Of a stretch of 64,000 nt of DNA, positions 26,050 through 38,501 are shown one piece after another. Position numbers and translations under genes: made by a program. The stretch's first letter is position 1, and each line of letters begins with the position of its first letter. This stretch comes from Cinnamomum chago (Eukaryota > Streptophyta > Magnoliopsida > Laurales > Lauraceae). The stretch is taken from assembly GCA_038049695.1 (NCBI GenBank), contig CP142456.1, positions 74,423,422 through 74,487,421 of the forward strand, given 5' to 3'. The notes beneath the pieces are model-generated. The model was given only the letters and a program-made list of their open reading frames with translations, did no database searches and was not told where the DNA came from.

Positions 26050-29000
26050 ATGGGAAAGCAGGGACCTTGCCATCATTGTGGTGTTACAAGTGAGTCTTCT
26101 TCCTCTTCTTCATCATCATCCTCATTATCTTCTTCTTCTTTTTTCAGGGATTAGTGTCATATTGATTATGCAAGAGGAGGACCTGTGCTGTTCTATTTTT
26201 CTTTCTTTTATGAATTTTGGGTGTGTTCATAGGTTCCAGAATCAAATAATACTCTCTTCAGCCTTCCTTGCTCGTTTCAATAATATAATGATTCATTGGA
26301 TGAGGAGACTTTTTTTTTTTTTTTGCATGATTCTTGTGTTTACCCTCCATTTTTATTCTGTGAACTGCTACATGTTCAGGTATTGTACTGTGGATTTTAG
26401 AAGGCTTAAAGATTATGGAAGCATGTATTCTCAAATTAATTTGGTTGTTTGTTCTATTAGAAAATCTGTCTTTTGAATTAGCTGATTGTTTTGGTGACTG
26501 TCTTGCTATGGAAACATATTTATTCAATTTCATCTCTCTTTTGAGGTCATTTCAGCCCCAGCTCTCATACCTCTTTCTTTCTTGTTCTTTGTTGACTACT
26601 TCATTCAGACCCCATTTCTATCCATGAAATCTGCCCCCTACAATTTGGTTGGTCAAATGAACCCTCCATACTTAGGTTTCTGTGCTTCAATCAATTGACT
26701 TTCTTCTGTGAAGAGAAAATTTATGGTTCATTTATGGTATTTATACTTCTCAGTTCAGACAATATCCATGTCAGAAATCCATCCAAGATGGAATATTTGT
26801 TGGGGAAGAGGAACTAAAGCAACCTTTCATTTGTTGTTTCTTTTGGTGTGTCTGATTACATTATATTTAGGTTGTTACTTAAATTGCTTGACCGTTATCT
26901 AGTATGAGATTCTAATAATGCATCCTTTGACCTATCAAGCTCATTGTCTCTGCCAGTATTATGTCTTCATGTGCTTCTAACTGTATACTTAAGAAAAATC
27001 CATGTTTTTTGTAAAATTACTTGTAGATAACCTGTAGTTTTTTGTTAAATTACTTGTAAAATATTCCCTTCAATTGCGGGCATCCTTCTCACCATGGAGT
27101 GGAGTGCATTCGAATTTGAAGTTCAATCCCGAGAGAAAATCAAAACACGGTTTGACACCATTATAGAAGAAATATTGAGTGTGGTGCATTCCAATTTGAA
27201 GTTCAATGCTGAGAAAAATCCAAAATAGAGTCTAAAGATGTCATTTTAGAAAAGATTTTCAAGCATTTGCCTAAACTCCCTATACCCATTTATGTCATCA
27301 TTCCAAGTTAGACCAAACTTGCTTTCTGTCATAATTTACATTTTTATATGAGATTATTTATGAAGAGTAATTGCCTGCATGTATCTCTTAAAACGAAGGA
27401 CTCATTCAGGCACACTGTTAAAGAAATATCACAATACACTCTTAGTTGGCCTATCATCTTATTCCTCTCCATGCCATACACTCTAGCACTGACACTGACA
27501 CTGCTCAATGAATGTGTTGTATTGTTGTGGAGATCACCACTCTGTGTTATTTTGTTTTTGCATATGGCATGTTTACTGCCTCCAATGAGCCAACGGTATT
27601 TCTACAATTTTCAACTAAAATGGAAGTTTTTAAGATACATTCCGTGCTTTTGTGAGAGGTGTTTAACACTGATTACTGAAGCTTGTTTTTCCAAGCTTTT
27701 GTTTGTCATCTGAACCTCTCTTCAGGTATGGAATGAAATGACTGTATGGAATGAAATGAATCGTGCGCTTGGTGATGAATATTGATAATCTATGAGGAGG
27801 CTTCACGTTATTATTCTTTTTTCAGATTATTTGTTCTTAAATTGTCTTTTCCTGATTGTTCCTTAAGAAGTAATTATTGTATTAAGTAGGTATGGTCACT
27901 CTTTTCCTCAATAAACCTTACACTTGGGAGGCTATAATTTATGCCTGCATCTATCTCCTCAAGATTTGAGGGTCATCTTTTCTTCCAATATGCTTTCTTG
28001 ACTTCGTCTGTATATTATCACGTCTCCCTTCTGCCTCTCTCATATAAATGTAGCTTTGATTATTGTCAATATCTCCATGCGTGTTTTTGTTTTATTTTAT
28101 TGCAGATGATAATTTTCACTGTCTGCAGCTTAAGCATGGACTGTCAGCAATGGTCAACTATCCCACTCACATTTTATAGTTAGTTTTTGCTTTTTTTTTC
28201 TTTGTCTGATTCCAGACAATATTACCATTTATTGGGCAAGCCTTGAACCTTAAGGACCAGTTTGTTGGCATTAAAATACATAGGAATTGGATACATAGTT
28301 AAGTGAGCTCCACCGGAGGATTATTAAAGAGGTGAAAGGTGAATGGTATGAGGTAAGGGATGAATAATACAAGGTAGCAATGTAGATGGGACCTTGACTT
28401 TCCTGGTATTTGAATTTCTAGGGTGGTGGCTGGGTATTCATTTCCCATCTTCCATTGATTCACTTTCCACTAAAGGGGACATTATCTGATGGTCATTTTC
28501 GAATATTCACCTTAGGTCTTCATTTTTAACCACTAATGGCATGAATTCGTATGTATTCAATACCTACGTACTCTATGCAACCAAACAGGCCCTAAGAGTT
28601 AATATCTTGCTCTCTGCTGCTTGTTTTCAATTGAGTTCATAAAATATGAAGACGGAAGAAGCAATTGTGTGTCTATCTGCATTTTCATTTCCTGAATTTC
28701 CCCAATTTTCTCGAGGAATATAAATGAGACTTCCTATTGTTCTTTCCTGTTCCAGGATCCAACTTCTATTGTTTTGTGTTATTGTAGTTTTACAATTACT
28801 GTAAAATGTACGTGCCTGGTTACTTCCAATGCTTTTAAATAAAGAAAGATTCAGGATCCAGGATATTTAAGAACAGGCTTGCAAGTCATGGTCTATGATC
28901 CATCTTTTAGTGAATCAAAAACCTGAAACAAATGTTCTAAGGTCGCCTATTGTAGGAAGCTCATCGGTAAAGCCTCCCTTAGGCGTCTGTTTTGGAGCAC

Positions 29001-32000
29001 AAGTCTGTACTTGTCTTGGATATCGGGTTACTGTCACACATTAATTGGATTACCTTGGACCTCGTTACAAGTATCCAGACATCAGACTGTCCTGAACTTG
29101 ACTAAACAAGGCATGGAAGCATTTGTGAGTCTGACCTCATTGCTACACAACATTGTCTTCTACTTTGCATGGTGTCTTTGTCAGAGTTTTTGCACAGTCA
29201 CTAATATTCAGAGGCGGTTTATCTGATGAAGAATATTCGAATATTCTTCTCTTAATATCCTTAGTTCTTGAAAATATGAACAAAAAGGATGGGGAAGAAT
29301 GACTTATTTGTGGCTTTGTGATCATTGAGAATGACTTATTTGTGGCTTTGTAACTATTGAGTTGCCTCACTTTGATTTTTCAATTATGTACCAATGATTA
29401 TTCTGTGTCTGCCTACATTTGGTTATTGACCAATGGAAATGAAATTTAATGACAAGCTGGATCATCCTCAATATTTGCTGCTTTCTATTTTCTTTTCTTT
29501 TTTGTGTTTTATTTTATTTTTTCTGGGAAAGAGGTAATGATGAACTTTATTAAAAACATTACAACTGTACAAAAGGTTTATTAAGGAGATATACCATCAA
29601 GAGAAAAGAGAAATTACAAAATAAGAGGGTTTCCTATAATAATTTGTGACTTGGATGCTCCCTCTTTCGCCAATGAATCTGCCCCGCTATTCCAATCCCT
29701 TGGGAAATGCATAAATGTAGCATTCATAGAGGTAGTAAATCTCTGTCTCCTTTATTGGGTACTGGTTCCATTCTACTAGGGGTATGAGATCATCCCTGTC
29801 CCATTTTATTGCATCGATTGAAGTTGCCCAAAATTTTTATTTTTCAGACCTTTTATTGCAACAATTTCATATTTCTGTAAATCATAGATGCCATCTGGTA
29901 TAAATAAACTCCAAGGGCAACTTTACTTGTTATTTGTATGGATCAGATTTTTCATTTTGTTAGCTTTTTTTGTCGCTGAAAGGCAAGTAATGCAACAGGT
30001 ACTCCTCTTTGGCGGAATGGACCACCAGAAAAGCCAGTTTTGTGCAATGCATGTGGATCTAGATGGAGAACAAAGGGAACACTTACAAACTACACCCCTT
30101 TACATGCCCGTGCAGACATTGTTGATTCCGTGGATTTCAAAATTTCTAAAGTAAAAAGTATAACCATCAAGACCAAAGGGCATAAATTTCAGAAAAGAAA
30201 GCACTGTGACAATGTGGAAGTTAAAGGTGAAGCACCCAAGTCAGACCAGAACTTCCGAAAAGTTTTGGAGGAGGATACAAGTAACAGATCTAGTTCGGGA
30301 TCAGCGATATCTTATTCAGAAAGCTGCGCACAATTTGGTAGTGCAGATGCAAGTGATTTTACAGGTCCTAAATTCAATCTGAGCTTGGTTCACATATCCC
30401 CCCAATTCTCTTGTTAGATTTCTTCTTCAAATCCATATTCTGCATTGAGAATACCATGCTCGCAATATCTCTGGAACTGCTGAATTATTAAACTTTATGT
30501 TAGCATATATAATTCAGTGTTTTCCACCAACTTTTTTTGAGGTTATGATGTCAAAGGATTTTTTAGCATAGCGATCCACATGCCCAACTTTGTAAAATGT
30601 GTGCAGAGCGTGACGGGTAGGTTTTTTTTTCTTCTGTGAACTCTCATATGATGCTTGGTCCTTTGCATACCAAAGTGATGATTTCTTTTTTATATGCTTG
30701 CCATTGAAAACACACTGTCATTTGATGTTCGATGACTTATTGTCCCTTAATTTACAGGTTCAGCACAATCCAATGTCTGGGACTCACTTGTGCCTTCGAA
30801 GAAGAGGACATGTGTTAGCCGGCCAAAGCCATCTTCTGTTGAAAAGCTCACTAAAGATCTATACTTCATTTTACATGAGCAGCAGTCTTCTAACCTTTCG
30901 GGGTCTTCAGAAGAGGAACTGATTTTTGAGAGTGAAACTCCATTGGTCTCTGTTGAGATTGGTCACGGGGGTGTTCTCATCAGACATCCAAATTTAGTAG
31001 CTCGGGAGGAGTCGTCAGAGGCAAGCTCACTTCCAATAGATAACAAAGTATGCTCTGCCACATCCGATCCTGTACATACTGAAAGCAAGGGAACGAGTCT
31101 ACTGAATATTGGAGGTGACAACATTAAGAAGCTTGCTGGACCAGGGGCCCAAGAGCATATGAAAAGGTGCTTTCCTGTTTTTTGTTTAAAATAAAGAATA
31201 ACCGGGCGTACGCTTGAATGAGTATGTCAGAAGTGAGTTGCATTCAAGGAAGTTTTAGTATAGGTTTGTCTGTTATCTCAGTCCTCATAAATGGAAGTTT
31301 TACCTTGCTTTTATGGATTCAAACTGGTGTACTAAGGACTCAGATCTCTTATAAACTTAACTCATATGAGTCACCCCACTTTTATTTTCAATGTTTTCAG
31401 TTTTTGACAGTTTTTAGCAGTTTCTCTCTCAGTTTAAGCCAGGACTGAGTCATACTGTATAGCCATCAATGTGTTCATTGGTTATTGGCTAGTACCTCAA
31501 TTTCTATTTGGCTCAAGCATTCTGTATGACTTTTTCAGGGGCAAGTTTCCTCATGACAAGCTTCATATTCTGCACAGTGACTCACCTCTAGGATCCATAG
31601 ATCTAAGAGTAAGTTTACTTCTGCTATTACTTACAGCTAGATTCTAGGTACCTGTATACATGTATTTGTTATGATTTCAACTGTCTGAATATTAAAACTG
31701 GTAACAATACTGCATGGAGAGTTGTAAATTATGGTTTAACATCTCCTAATGTATGAGGTCCATAATTTCTGAGCTTTTAGAGATACTAGTTTTGGTAGCC
31801 ATGCCCATATCTGTATTTTGGGTGGCTACTAGTTGAGCTTACTTCTTAAAATGGTTATTTTCCTTTCATGTTATTATTTCTGATTTATCATGTAGCTCAC
31901 CTAGTTTGCAGTTCATGTTGGAGTAGGATGTTGTCAGCTTTGAGGAATTCATGATACATTTAACACATGAAGAACAACAGCAGTTGATGAAATACCTTCC

Positions 32001-34150
32001 ATATACCGACACTGCAAAGCTTCCAGAGAGGTCAGTGTTCATGCACCTCACATCTCTACTTTGATTGCTATTGTAAAAGAATAAGTTTGTGGAATTGTTT
32101 CCTCTCAATTGTAGATTAGTTATGCTGCAATGTCCAACATCCATGTAGATTCTGATATCCTTGTCACATGTGCAGCCTTAAAAGCATGTTTGGTAGCCCT
32201 CAGTTCGTGGATGCCTTATATTCCTTTCAGCAACTTCTTTTGGAGGGAATCTTTGATCCTTCCTTTCCTGGAGCAGCCACTGAAGAGAGAAGGCTCTTAA
32301 AAAGACTTGCGATAGGCAACTTGACAAAATCGAAATGGGTAGAACACTATCAACTACTCAAGGTCGGAGCTAATTCCTCATTCCTTTGAAAATATCATTG
32401 ACTTCTATAAATAATTTCCATTGGATAAGTTATTTAGGGTGCACTTGGAACATCGAATTTCAAATGTACCCTGAACCAAAGGTGGTTTGATATTTTTGGC
32501 AGAAGGGAGCACACTAAAATAGAAATCCACAGTAGATGAGATACATTGTTTCCGCCTTTTCAGGACCAAATCACTATCATCACTGCTTGGCTGATATTGA
32601 TTTGGGCAGAAAAACCTGCAAAACTATTTCCAATTCCATCAGGCCCAAAGGCAAAGTGGAATCAACGACCATCCATTCTGCCAAATATCAGGACCGAAAT
32701 TGATAGCGATCTGCTGTATGTATGTAAATGCACCCTATGTTGACATGTGAGTTACTGTCATTAAACTGGTTTGGTTCCACAAAGTGAAAAATCCTACATG
32801 GTTCGAACTTTTATTTCATGTCCTTAAGGATGCAAGGCGTAAAAAAGAAAAAGATGAGAAAGGAGTTTCAATAGGAACTGGTTTCTTTGCATGTGGCAAT
32901 TTGGCACCACCCAAGAGACCTCGAGATGGCCAAAATCAAGACTTTCCAGGTCAGTTATTTTCCATTTTTATTAATACAAATTACCATTAAAAAAAGTTAA
33001 TTTCCATTTTTTGATATATTGATGTAACTGATATAGCTTCAGATGTTTACATCACTGGTTATGTATACTTTATTACCTTTAGCTTTCCACATTGTGTCAC
33101 AATTGAGTGTCTGCATCAGTCACATTAAATTCAATTTTCATCTCTATTAGGGTTCCTCTGTTTTGTTTGCTGTTCTTACCTGAAGAATTTGCATCATATA
33201 TTTTACTACTTAAGTGATGTCTGATGTGTATCGTTTTGTGCACTCAGATTTGAAAACTAACTCTAAAATCAGATGTTATTGAAGATTAATGTTGTTTTCG
33301 AAGAACTGTGAAGCAGAAAGTGAGCCAATGGCCATTTCATTAATTGTTTTCAAATGAAATGGGTTGGATGAAGTATGAGAATCAGTAGCATTATCTTATA
33401 AGAGTTTTTTTTTTTTCTTGGTGAATATGATCCACTCGTGCCAAACATTTGATAAACACTTTCCACATAGAGAACTCACAAGGCCAACCCAGATAGTTGA
33501 TGCACGGCATCTTCTTTCATACTGACTGATAAAAAAGACTTTTAAAATTGAAATATATTGAACTTATAATTTTGGAAGTTTTCATCCCAGAACAATAGAG
33601 GCTACAACTGCTTATTGGAGGGCTATCCTCCCCCCACACCCTTTTTTTCTTAATTTTAAATAGTGTCATCGTAAAGTGATCAGCAATTAATCCAAACATT
33701 TGACTATTTTTTAAAATTTCAGAGACAAAGGGCACATTAAAAAGTCCAAAAATGCAGAAATGTGGCAGCATGAATCTTCCTTCCACAAGGTCTCATCTGA
33801 ATTTGAGCAACATGGATCTGAAAGAGAGCTATGACACCAAGGACATGGACAATGATGGATCTTGCTTCAGTCCAAGAAGCTTATTTGCATTCACACTGGA
33901 CAGGAGCTCCATCATGCTGGATTCTTTACAGTTCACTGATGAGAGTTCTGATCAAGATTTGCTGTTTGATGTGCCGCCAAATGCACCCCTCCCTCAAGCG
34001 GAGCTTCTCCACTTCCATCCTTGCAAACAGAAAACTCCCCCAGACTGTTCATTAGCAGAGAGTGAAGTCACTGGGAACTTCCCATCTTTAAGCTTGAGCA
34101 GCCAACGTAGGAACAGTAGCATCCTTTATCCCCACCTGGTCCTTCCATGA
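26050..34150 (+). CDS. GATA transcription factor 26/27-like, with C-terminal ASXH-type domain
   Basis: Eight exons join in frame to 574 aa: 26050-26089, 29999-30364, 30758-31166, 31539-31608, 31927-32030, 32176-32362, 32829-32949 and 33723-34150. The protein starts [11 protein letters not shown] and has one zinc finger CX2C-X18-CNAC ([19 protein letters not shown]) followed by the basic tail [19 protein letters not shown] 3.9-kb intron splits the finger after residue 13. Residues ~300-400 (DVVSFEEFM...[11 protein letters not shown]...[19 protein letters not shown]) match the ASX homology/DEUBAD-like region known in Arabidopsis GATA26 and GATA27. Function is inferred: a nuclear DNA-binding regulator that may contact chromatin deubiquitination partners. 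Length is similar to the Arabidopsis pair. Introns carry a MITE and a LINE piece. Confidence 0.93.
26927..27250 (+). repeat. Imperfect ~87-bp tandem repeat in GATA intron 1
   Basis: The phrase 'gtgcatt.(g/c)aatttgaagttcaat' followed by 'gagaaaa' occurs at about 27106-27155 and again at about 27184-27230. The function is unknown. It lies in a long intron with no other signal. Confidence 0.5.
28254..28592. mobile_element. Tourist/PIF-Harbinger-like MITE in GATA intron 1
   Basis: The 339-bp unit has inverted ends: left GGACCAGTTTGTTGGCAT, right (reverse complement) GGGCCTGTTTGGTTGCAT, both continuing into TAC.TAGG..TTG.ATACAT. TAA flanks it at 28251-28253 and 28593-28595, the 3-bp duplication expected for this superfamily. 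An internal segment (CTTGACTTTCCT...ATTCATTTCCCATC) recurs in the BI-1 intron at ~47980-48050. Confidence 0.85.
29270..29360 (+). repeat. Short tandem repeat in GATA intron 1
   Basis: Two copies of 'gaatgacttatttgtggctttgt' lie 32-33 bp apart, at about 29298 and 29330. Confidence 0.8.
29530..29770 (-). pseudogene. LINE RNase H domain fragment, minus strand
   Basis: Minus-strand translation reads [18 protein letters not shown] near 29660-29715, the end of the RNase H domain carried by many plant L1 elements (family form 'h.pR..N..AD.LAK.g'). Only the C-terminal part remains. It is antisense to the GATA gene and lies in intron 1, just upstream of exon 2. Confidence 0.65.
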
Positions 34151-35937
34151 CAAGCTTGTCCTTGTCACTACAATCATAAACAGAAATACATGTGGCTGAG
34201 GACATGGGTCTCCTTCGTCCACTTATATGAATGGCAAAAGCAGAACTATGTAAAGAAAGTTTAAGAGACGTGAGTATGATGCATGTGATGCAACTTGCTC
34301 TGCCATAATCTCATCATGAGTGGGGTTTTTCCCCCCTTCCTTTGTTTTTCCTTCTCTCGTGCATTTTAGTAGGCTGACTTGTTTGGAATTTGGCACAATT
34401 AAAGTATAAATGTGGCTGATCTTTCTTCTGTATAGATTGACAGAAGTTATATTGCATGTCTCAAAGTGGAAATGTTTTAGCTGAAGAAATGGGATTGAAA
34501 ATGTGGATTTTGTTAATATGTTTGTGGGTATTGTTAGTTGCTGTCATCAAAATCTAACTGCTTAATGACATGGAATGTAGTGAAATGTTTCTTTATTTTA
34601 GGGTCATTGTCTCCAGAATTTAAGAACAACCCAGATAGGATGCTAGTTTAAGAAAGTGAGATAAGACAGGTTTAAGAAATTCAATACAGTATTTCCTTTT
34701 TCACCCCCTCGGACGGTTGGACCTAATTTTTTTATTTTTTTTTAAATCTCTCTAAAATGCCTTCCCATTCAACATTCAGGATACTTGTCTCTTTCATATC
34801 CATTTTTCTGTGTCAGATACTCAGATTAGCTGTTCTGTTCTCCATGGAACTTGTATGAATAAGTGGGTGCACTTCTGTTCTTGGCTTTTTATTGTCTGTG
34901 GGATGTTTGGCTTCAGCTGTTCAACATCTTAAATATATAGTTGCATCCCATGCAGACTTTAATTTTCTAGTTAGAACAGAACTCCTCAGGAAAAGGTGGT
35001 GAAGTTATTATCTCTCTTTATTAGATTTTTTTAGCTCTGAGTCTGTTGAAACACATTGAGTTAGTGTGTTTTTTTTTTTTTTTCCTTAGTCCTATTATTT
35101 ATATGATCCATTGATGTATCAGACTGTAATCTAATATGGCTTTGATTATCTTTATATGGGGTTTGTTTGGACGAGGAGAAAACGAGAGGAGAATATTCAG
35201 AGTGGTTTGAATTTTGAACTAGGTGGTAGTTCTCCCCTTGCTTCTGTTCTTTCTATTCATCCTCCATACTTCAACCAAGAGAATTTTGGTTGATTTTTCT
35301 TAGCTTAAGAACCCGGAGAAATGAATATCAAAATCATCTTCATAGTTTTCTTGATATTAGACTCACCCTGGTATTGTTGATGATCAGAGTTACTATATGT
35401 GATGCGGTTTCAAACACAATACGTGGGGAATAAATACATGCCTCGTGCCACTCCACCAACTCGCAGGTGGGTAGTAAATATCAAAAAATTCTGTAAAGTA
35501 AAAAAATTTGATTCAAAATAGAGTGATGTTAGAAAGGTATCTTATAAGATTAAAAACTGTTAAAAGAGTTGGTGATTTCATCTGAATGTTAGAAGATGAA
35601 AAAAGAAAGTACTTTAAGAGATTATAAATGGTTAAAAGAGGTGGTGATTTAAAATCTTAAAAAATTGACAGACTCAACTAAAAGTCAAAATTGAGATAAA
35701 ATGGTCAAGATTAAATTAAAAAACTTTCTGATATAATATAATTGTTTAGCTTCTTTTTCAAGTAAATTGTAACTTATGCTAGCCAATTCTACTAACATAA
35801 GGTCAGATGGATAGTTTTTTCCTAAATGTCTCAATCTGAACCCAAGTTCAAACTGAAATTTATATGTGATTAGGGTTCAGGGCCAAGCTGAAGTCTGAAT
35901 TTAGTAGTCAGATTCAGGATTGATTGAGCTGGGATTT
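34151..35937. other. 3' flank of the GATA gene and intergenic DNA
   Basis: The first few hundred bases are probably the GATA 3' UTR. The rest is AT-rich, with two related 'ttaaga..ttataa..(c/g)gttaaaag' phrases at 35545-35580 and 35612-35650. No gene is recognised. Confidence 0.45.
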
Positions 35938-36085
35938 TATTTTTATTTTTTATTTTTTATTTTTTTGCTATCGAAGGGTTCCTAATCCTTTGGACTGGAC
36001 TAATCCCTACGGGCCAGAGGGAAGCCAGGTAAACTCCCCTGTAGCCCCAGTGTAGTAGTACAATTTCGAACCTACAACAAATGGT
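35938..36085 (-). repeat. SINE, minus strand
   Basis: The T-rich start (reverse of a poly-A tail with TATTTTT units) is followed by GGGTTCCTAATCC, GGACTAATCCC, GGGCCAGAGGGAAG and CCCCTGTAGCCCCAG, ending at a B-box-like GTTCGAAATTG on the minus strand near 36063-36073. The same order appears in the SINEs at 24966 and 52397. Confidence 0.7.
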
Positions 36086-36634
36086 TGGGGTTAAGTTGGG
36101 TGGAGATGGTGGCTAGCTGTGTAAATCATACTGAAATATCTCATCCATGCTTAAATCGGTTTCAGAAGGGTAAAGCCAAACCTTTTCTTGGTGTGGCCTG
36201 GACAAAAATTTTCTCCTATAAGCAGGAACACATACAGTAGTTCTGGGGGCCCACTTGGGGCCAATTTATACTAGTCTTCCCTTACTAATTATTGCATTGA
36301 ATTGATAATAATAAAAAAATGCAGAGGGTTTTATTTTTTGTTTTTCAAGGGCATATCCCTAGGCATTTGACCTATAAGCACAATCTTGTAATACAAGACA
36401 TGAAGAGCAAACCCACGCCTTATGGCTTATACAAACAAACCAATACGTAAGCGGGTGCATAATTTAACATGATGACCCTGACATTAATTTCCATTCCTTT
36501 ATTCATGATGATATCTTTCATCTCCTCGTCCGCCAATTAGGAATGCATCCTAGTGGGCATCACGCATATGTTATCAGCTCAACTAATTCGGATCCTCCAA
36601 CGCTTTAATTTAGAGCAGAAATCTCAAGGAAAAG

Positions 36635-37227
36635 TAGGGTTGCAAATGAGTATCTGATTCTCTAATTATATGAAAGTTCTGACCTGTAAAAATCTGGGTC
36701 TGGAACCTTTTTAGATTCTTATTCATAAACGGGTCTAGTTTGAGAACCTAATTTAGGTTTTGATTGATAAACGAGTCTGATACTGAGTCCATATAGGTTC
36801 TGACCCTTGGATCCGGGATCCGAAAATATGAGTCTTAGATATTGCAAACTATACCTCAAAATTAATATTTTTTTAACATTTTTATCTAAAATACCAAAGG
36901 TAGTAGATTTGATGCACAATGATAAATTAAATGATATACTTATTCTGAGAATGTATTGTTATAAGTTTAATGATATTTTTATTTTAAGAAAAAAAAAATT
37001 TTAAAATGGAGAGAAATTGAACCGGTTTTGAAGCTAGATTCAAGTCCTTTAGGTGGATCCAGTTCCGAAACCATATTTAGATTTTTTTTTTTATCAGAAA
37101 CAAATTTAAAACCAACAAAATAGATTTCGAATCAAAATTGGACTTAAAACCGAAACCATTGTTTAGAAACGAGTCCGGACATGTCCACTATGGTTCCAAC
37201 ACAGAAACATTCCGTTTGCAACCCTAA
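36635..37227. mobile_element. hAT-like non-autonomous element, relative of 22945-23311
   Basis: The ends are TAGGGTTGCAAAT... and ...GTTTGCAACCCTA(A), inverted. A direct repeat AAGGAAAAG flanks it at 36626-36634 and 37228-37236; depending on where the end is set, 8 or 9 bp are duplicated. The interior shares GTATCTGATTCTC..ATTAT and GGTTCCG-type words with the element at 22945. No coding frame remains. Confidence 0.8.
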
Positions 37228-37479
37228 AAGGAAAAGGATTGAAACTCCGTGATGAGCCACCTATTATTATGCTTAAATTTTATATTAATTGGAGCTCGTC
37301 CCACCATTGGATTGACCTTTCATGGCAATAAATACATAAGATTGTGTTAAATCACAATTTTTTTTTTTTTTTAATCAATCGATCAATCCGGGGTGGGATG
37401 AGTGATTGAGAGTAAAATATGTACCCGGAGGAAATTTATTTCAAACTGTTTAGTTTTTAACAATAAATGGGCCCCACTC

Positions 37480-37800
37480 ACGTGAGGTAAGCATTTCTCT
37501 AGTCTAGGTTAAAAGTTCTTCTCCCCAATCCGAACCCGCTCTCTCGAACACACTGAAAGGGTCCAAAAACCAAAGCGCTTCTCAGGTTTCTCTCTTCTCT
37601 CTCTCGAACCTGAAATTTGATTGATTTTTCTAAATCCCGTTCTAGTTTAGAGATTTCTGCCCTAGATTCGTTGCAAATTGTGTACCATCTGATCTTGAAC
37701 GAAACGAAATTGCTAAACCAATTACGGAACCCTAGATTTAATGAACTGTACATTTTAGGTTGAGTTCTAGATTGCAGTTTCTGTTACCATTTTTAGCTTA
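37480..37800 (+). promoter_or_regulatory. Presumed 5' non-coding exon of the RS-rich gene
   Basis: A CT-rich stretch (ttctctcttctctctctcg near 37588) with no ATG-led conserved frame lies before an acceptor at 38476-38477. That is the usual layout of a plant gene with a leader intron. Start site and donor are not fixed; GGTTGAG near 37757 is one donor candidate. Confidence 0.4.
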
Positions 37801-37879
37801 TTGATTTTTCACTCAGGGATCCAAACAAAACAAACCCTTAAATTTCACATTTTTTTGCATATGTTGGGGTTTCAATGAA

Positions 37880-38022
37880 CAAAAAGTCTACTTGGACAAA
37901 CTTTTTGGCCAGAATTTTGGCCAACCCATATGGTTTCCATTGAATATCACTATGATATTCAATGGAAACCATATGGGTTGGCCAAAATTCTGGCCAAAAA
38001 GTTTGTCCAAGTAGCATTACTC
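37880..38022. mobile_element. Hairpin MITE, perfect 62-bp arms, 9-bp target duplication
   Basis: The arms 37888-37949 and 37953-38014 are perfect reverse complements around a 3-nt loop (CTA). Directly outside are CAAAAAGT on the left and CATTACTC on the right, then the direct repeat TTCAATGAA at 37871-37879 and 38023-38031. A second member at 53149-53229 has the same left end, CAAAAAGTCT, and a similar right end. It sits in the presumed leader intron of the RS-rich gene. Confidence 0.85.
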
Positions 38023-38501
38023 TTCAATGAATAGTTTAATTCATCTGTGTGTTTGTGCTATCTTTGTAGCAATTCAATGCCAGAAAGTTTTATTAGCACC
38101 ACAATACGTGTGGCTGCATCTGTGTTGATCACTCTGGACTATTTATCCAATGGACCTGTAATGTGTAATCCATGCTAACCATCTGATTGGTGCCTGCAAG
38201 TAGATGACCCAGAACCCCAGATAAGAGTAGAGTACCCACTGTTCTTGTTTCAATGTGGGGCAGAAAAAATTCCGTTTGAAAGAAAAGCAGGATGGTGTGG
38301 GGCTGTAGAGCCGGTGGTAATTTAGTATGGTTAGCTGTTATGGACCTAACCAATACCCCTAAAGCCCCAAGACTGATTGAACTCGTCAAATCAAGTCTTA
38401 TAACTATTTAGAACCCTAACATTAGCTTATTTCAATGGCAATAAGTCATTCAATGTCTTTTGACTTTGTCATTGTAGGATCTACTGCATTTGGGAATTCA
38501 A

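Noticed and set aside
26258..26533. Minus-strand 91-codon open frame in GATA intron 1
   Set aside because: Low complexity and no family resemblance.
29888..30154. Open frame overlapping GATA exon 2 in another frame
   Set aside because: The zinc-finger frame is continuous through the same bases and explains the region.
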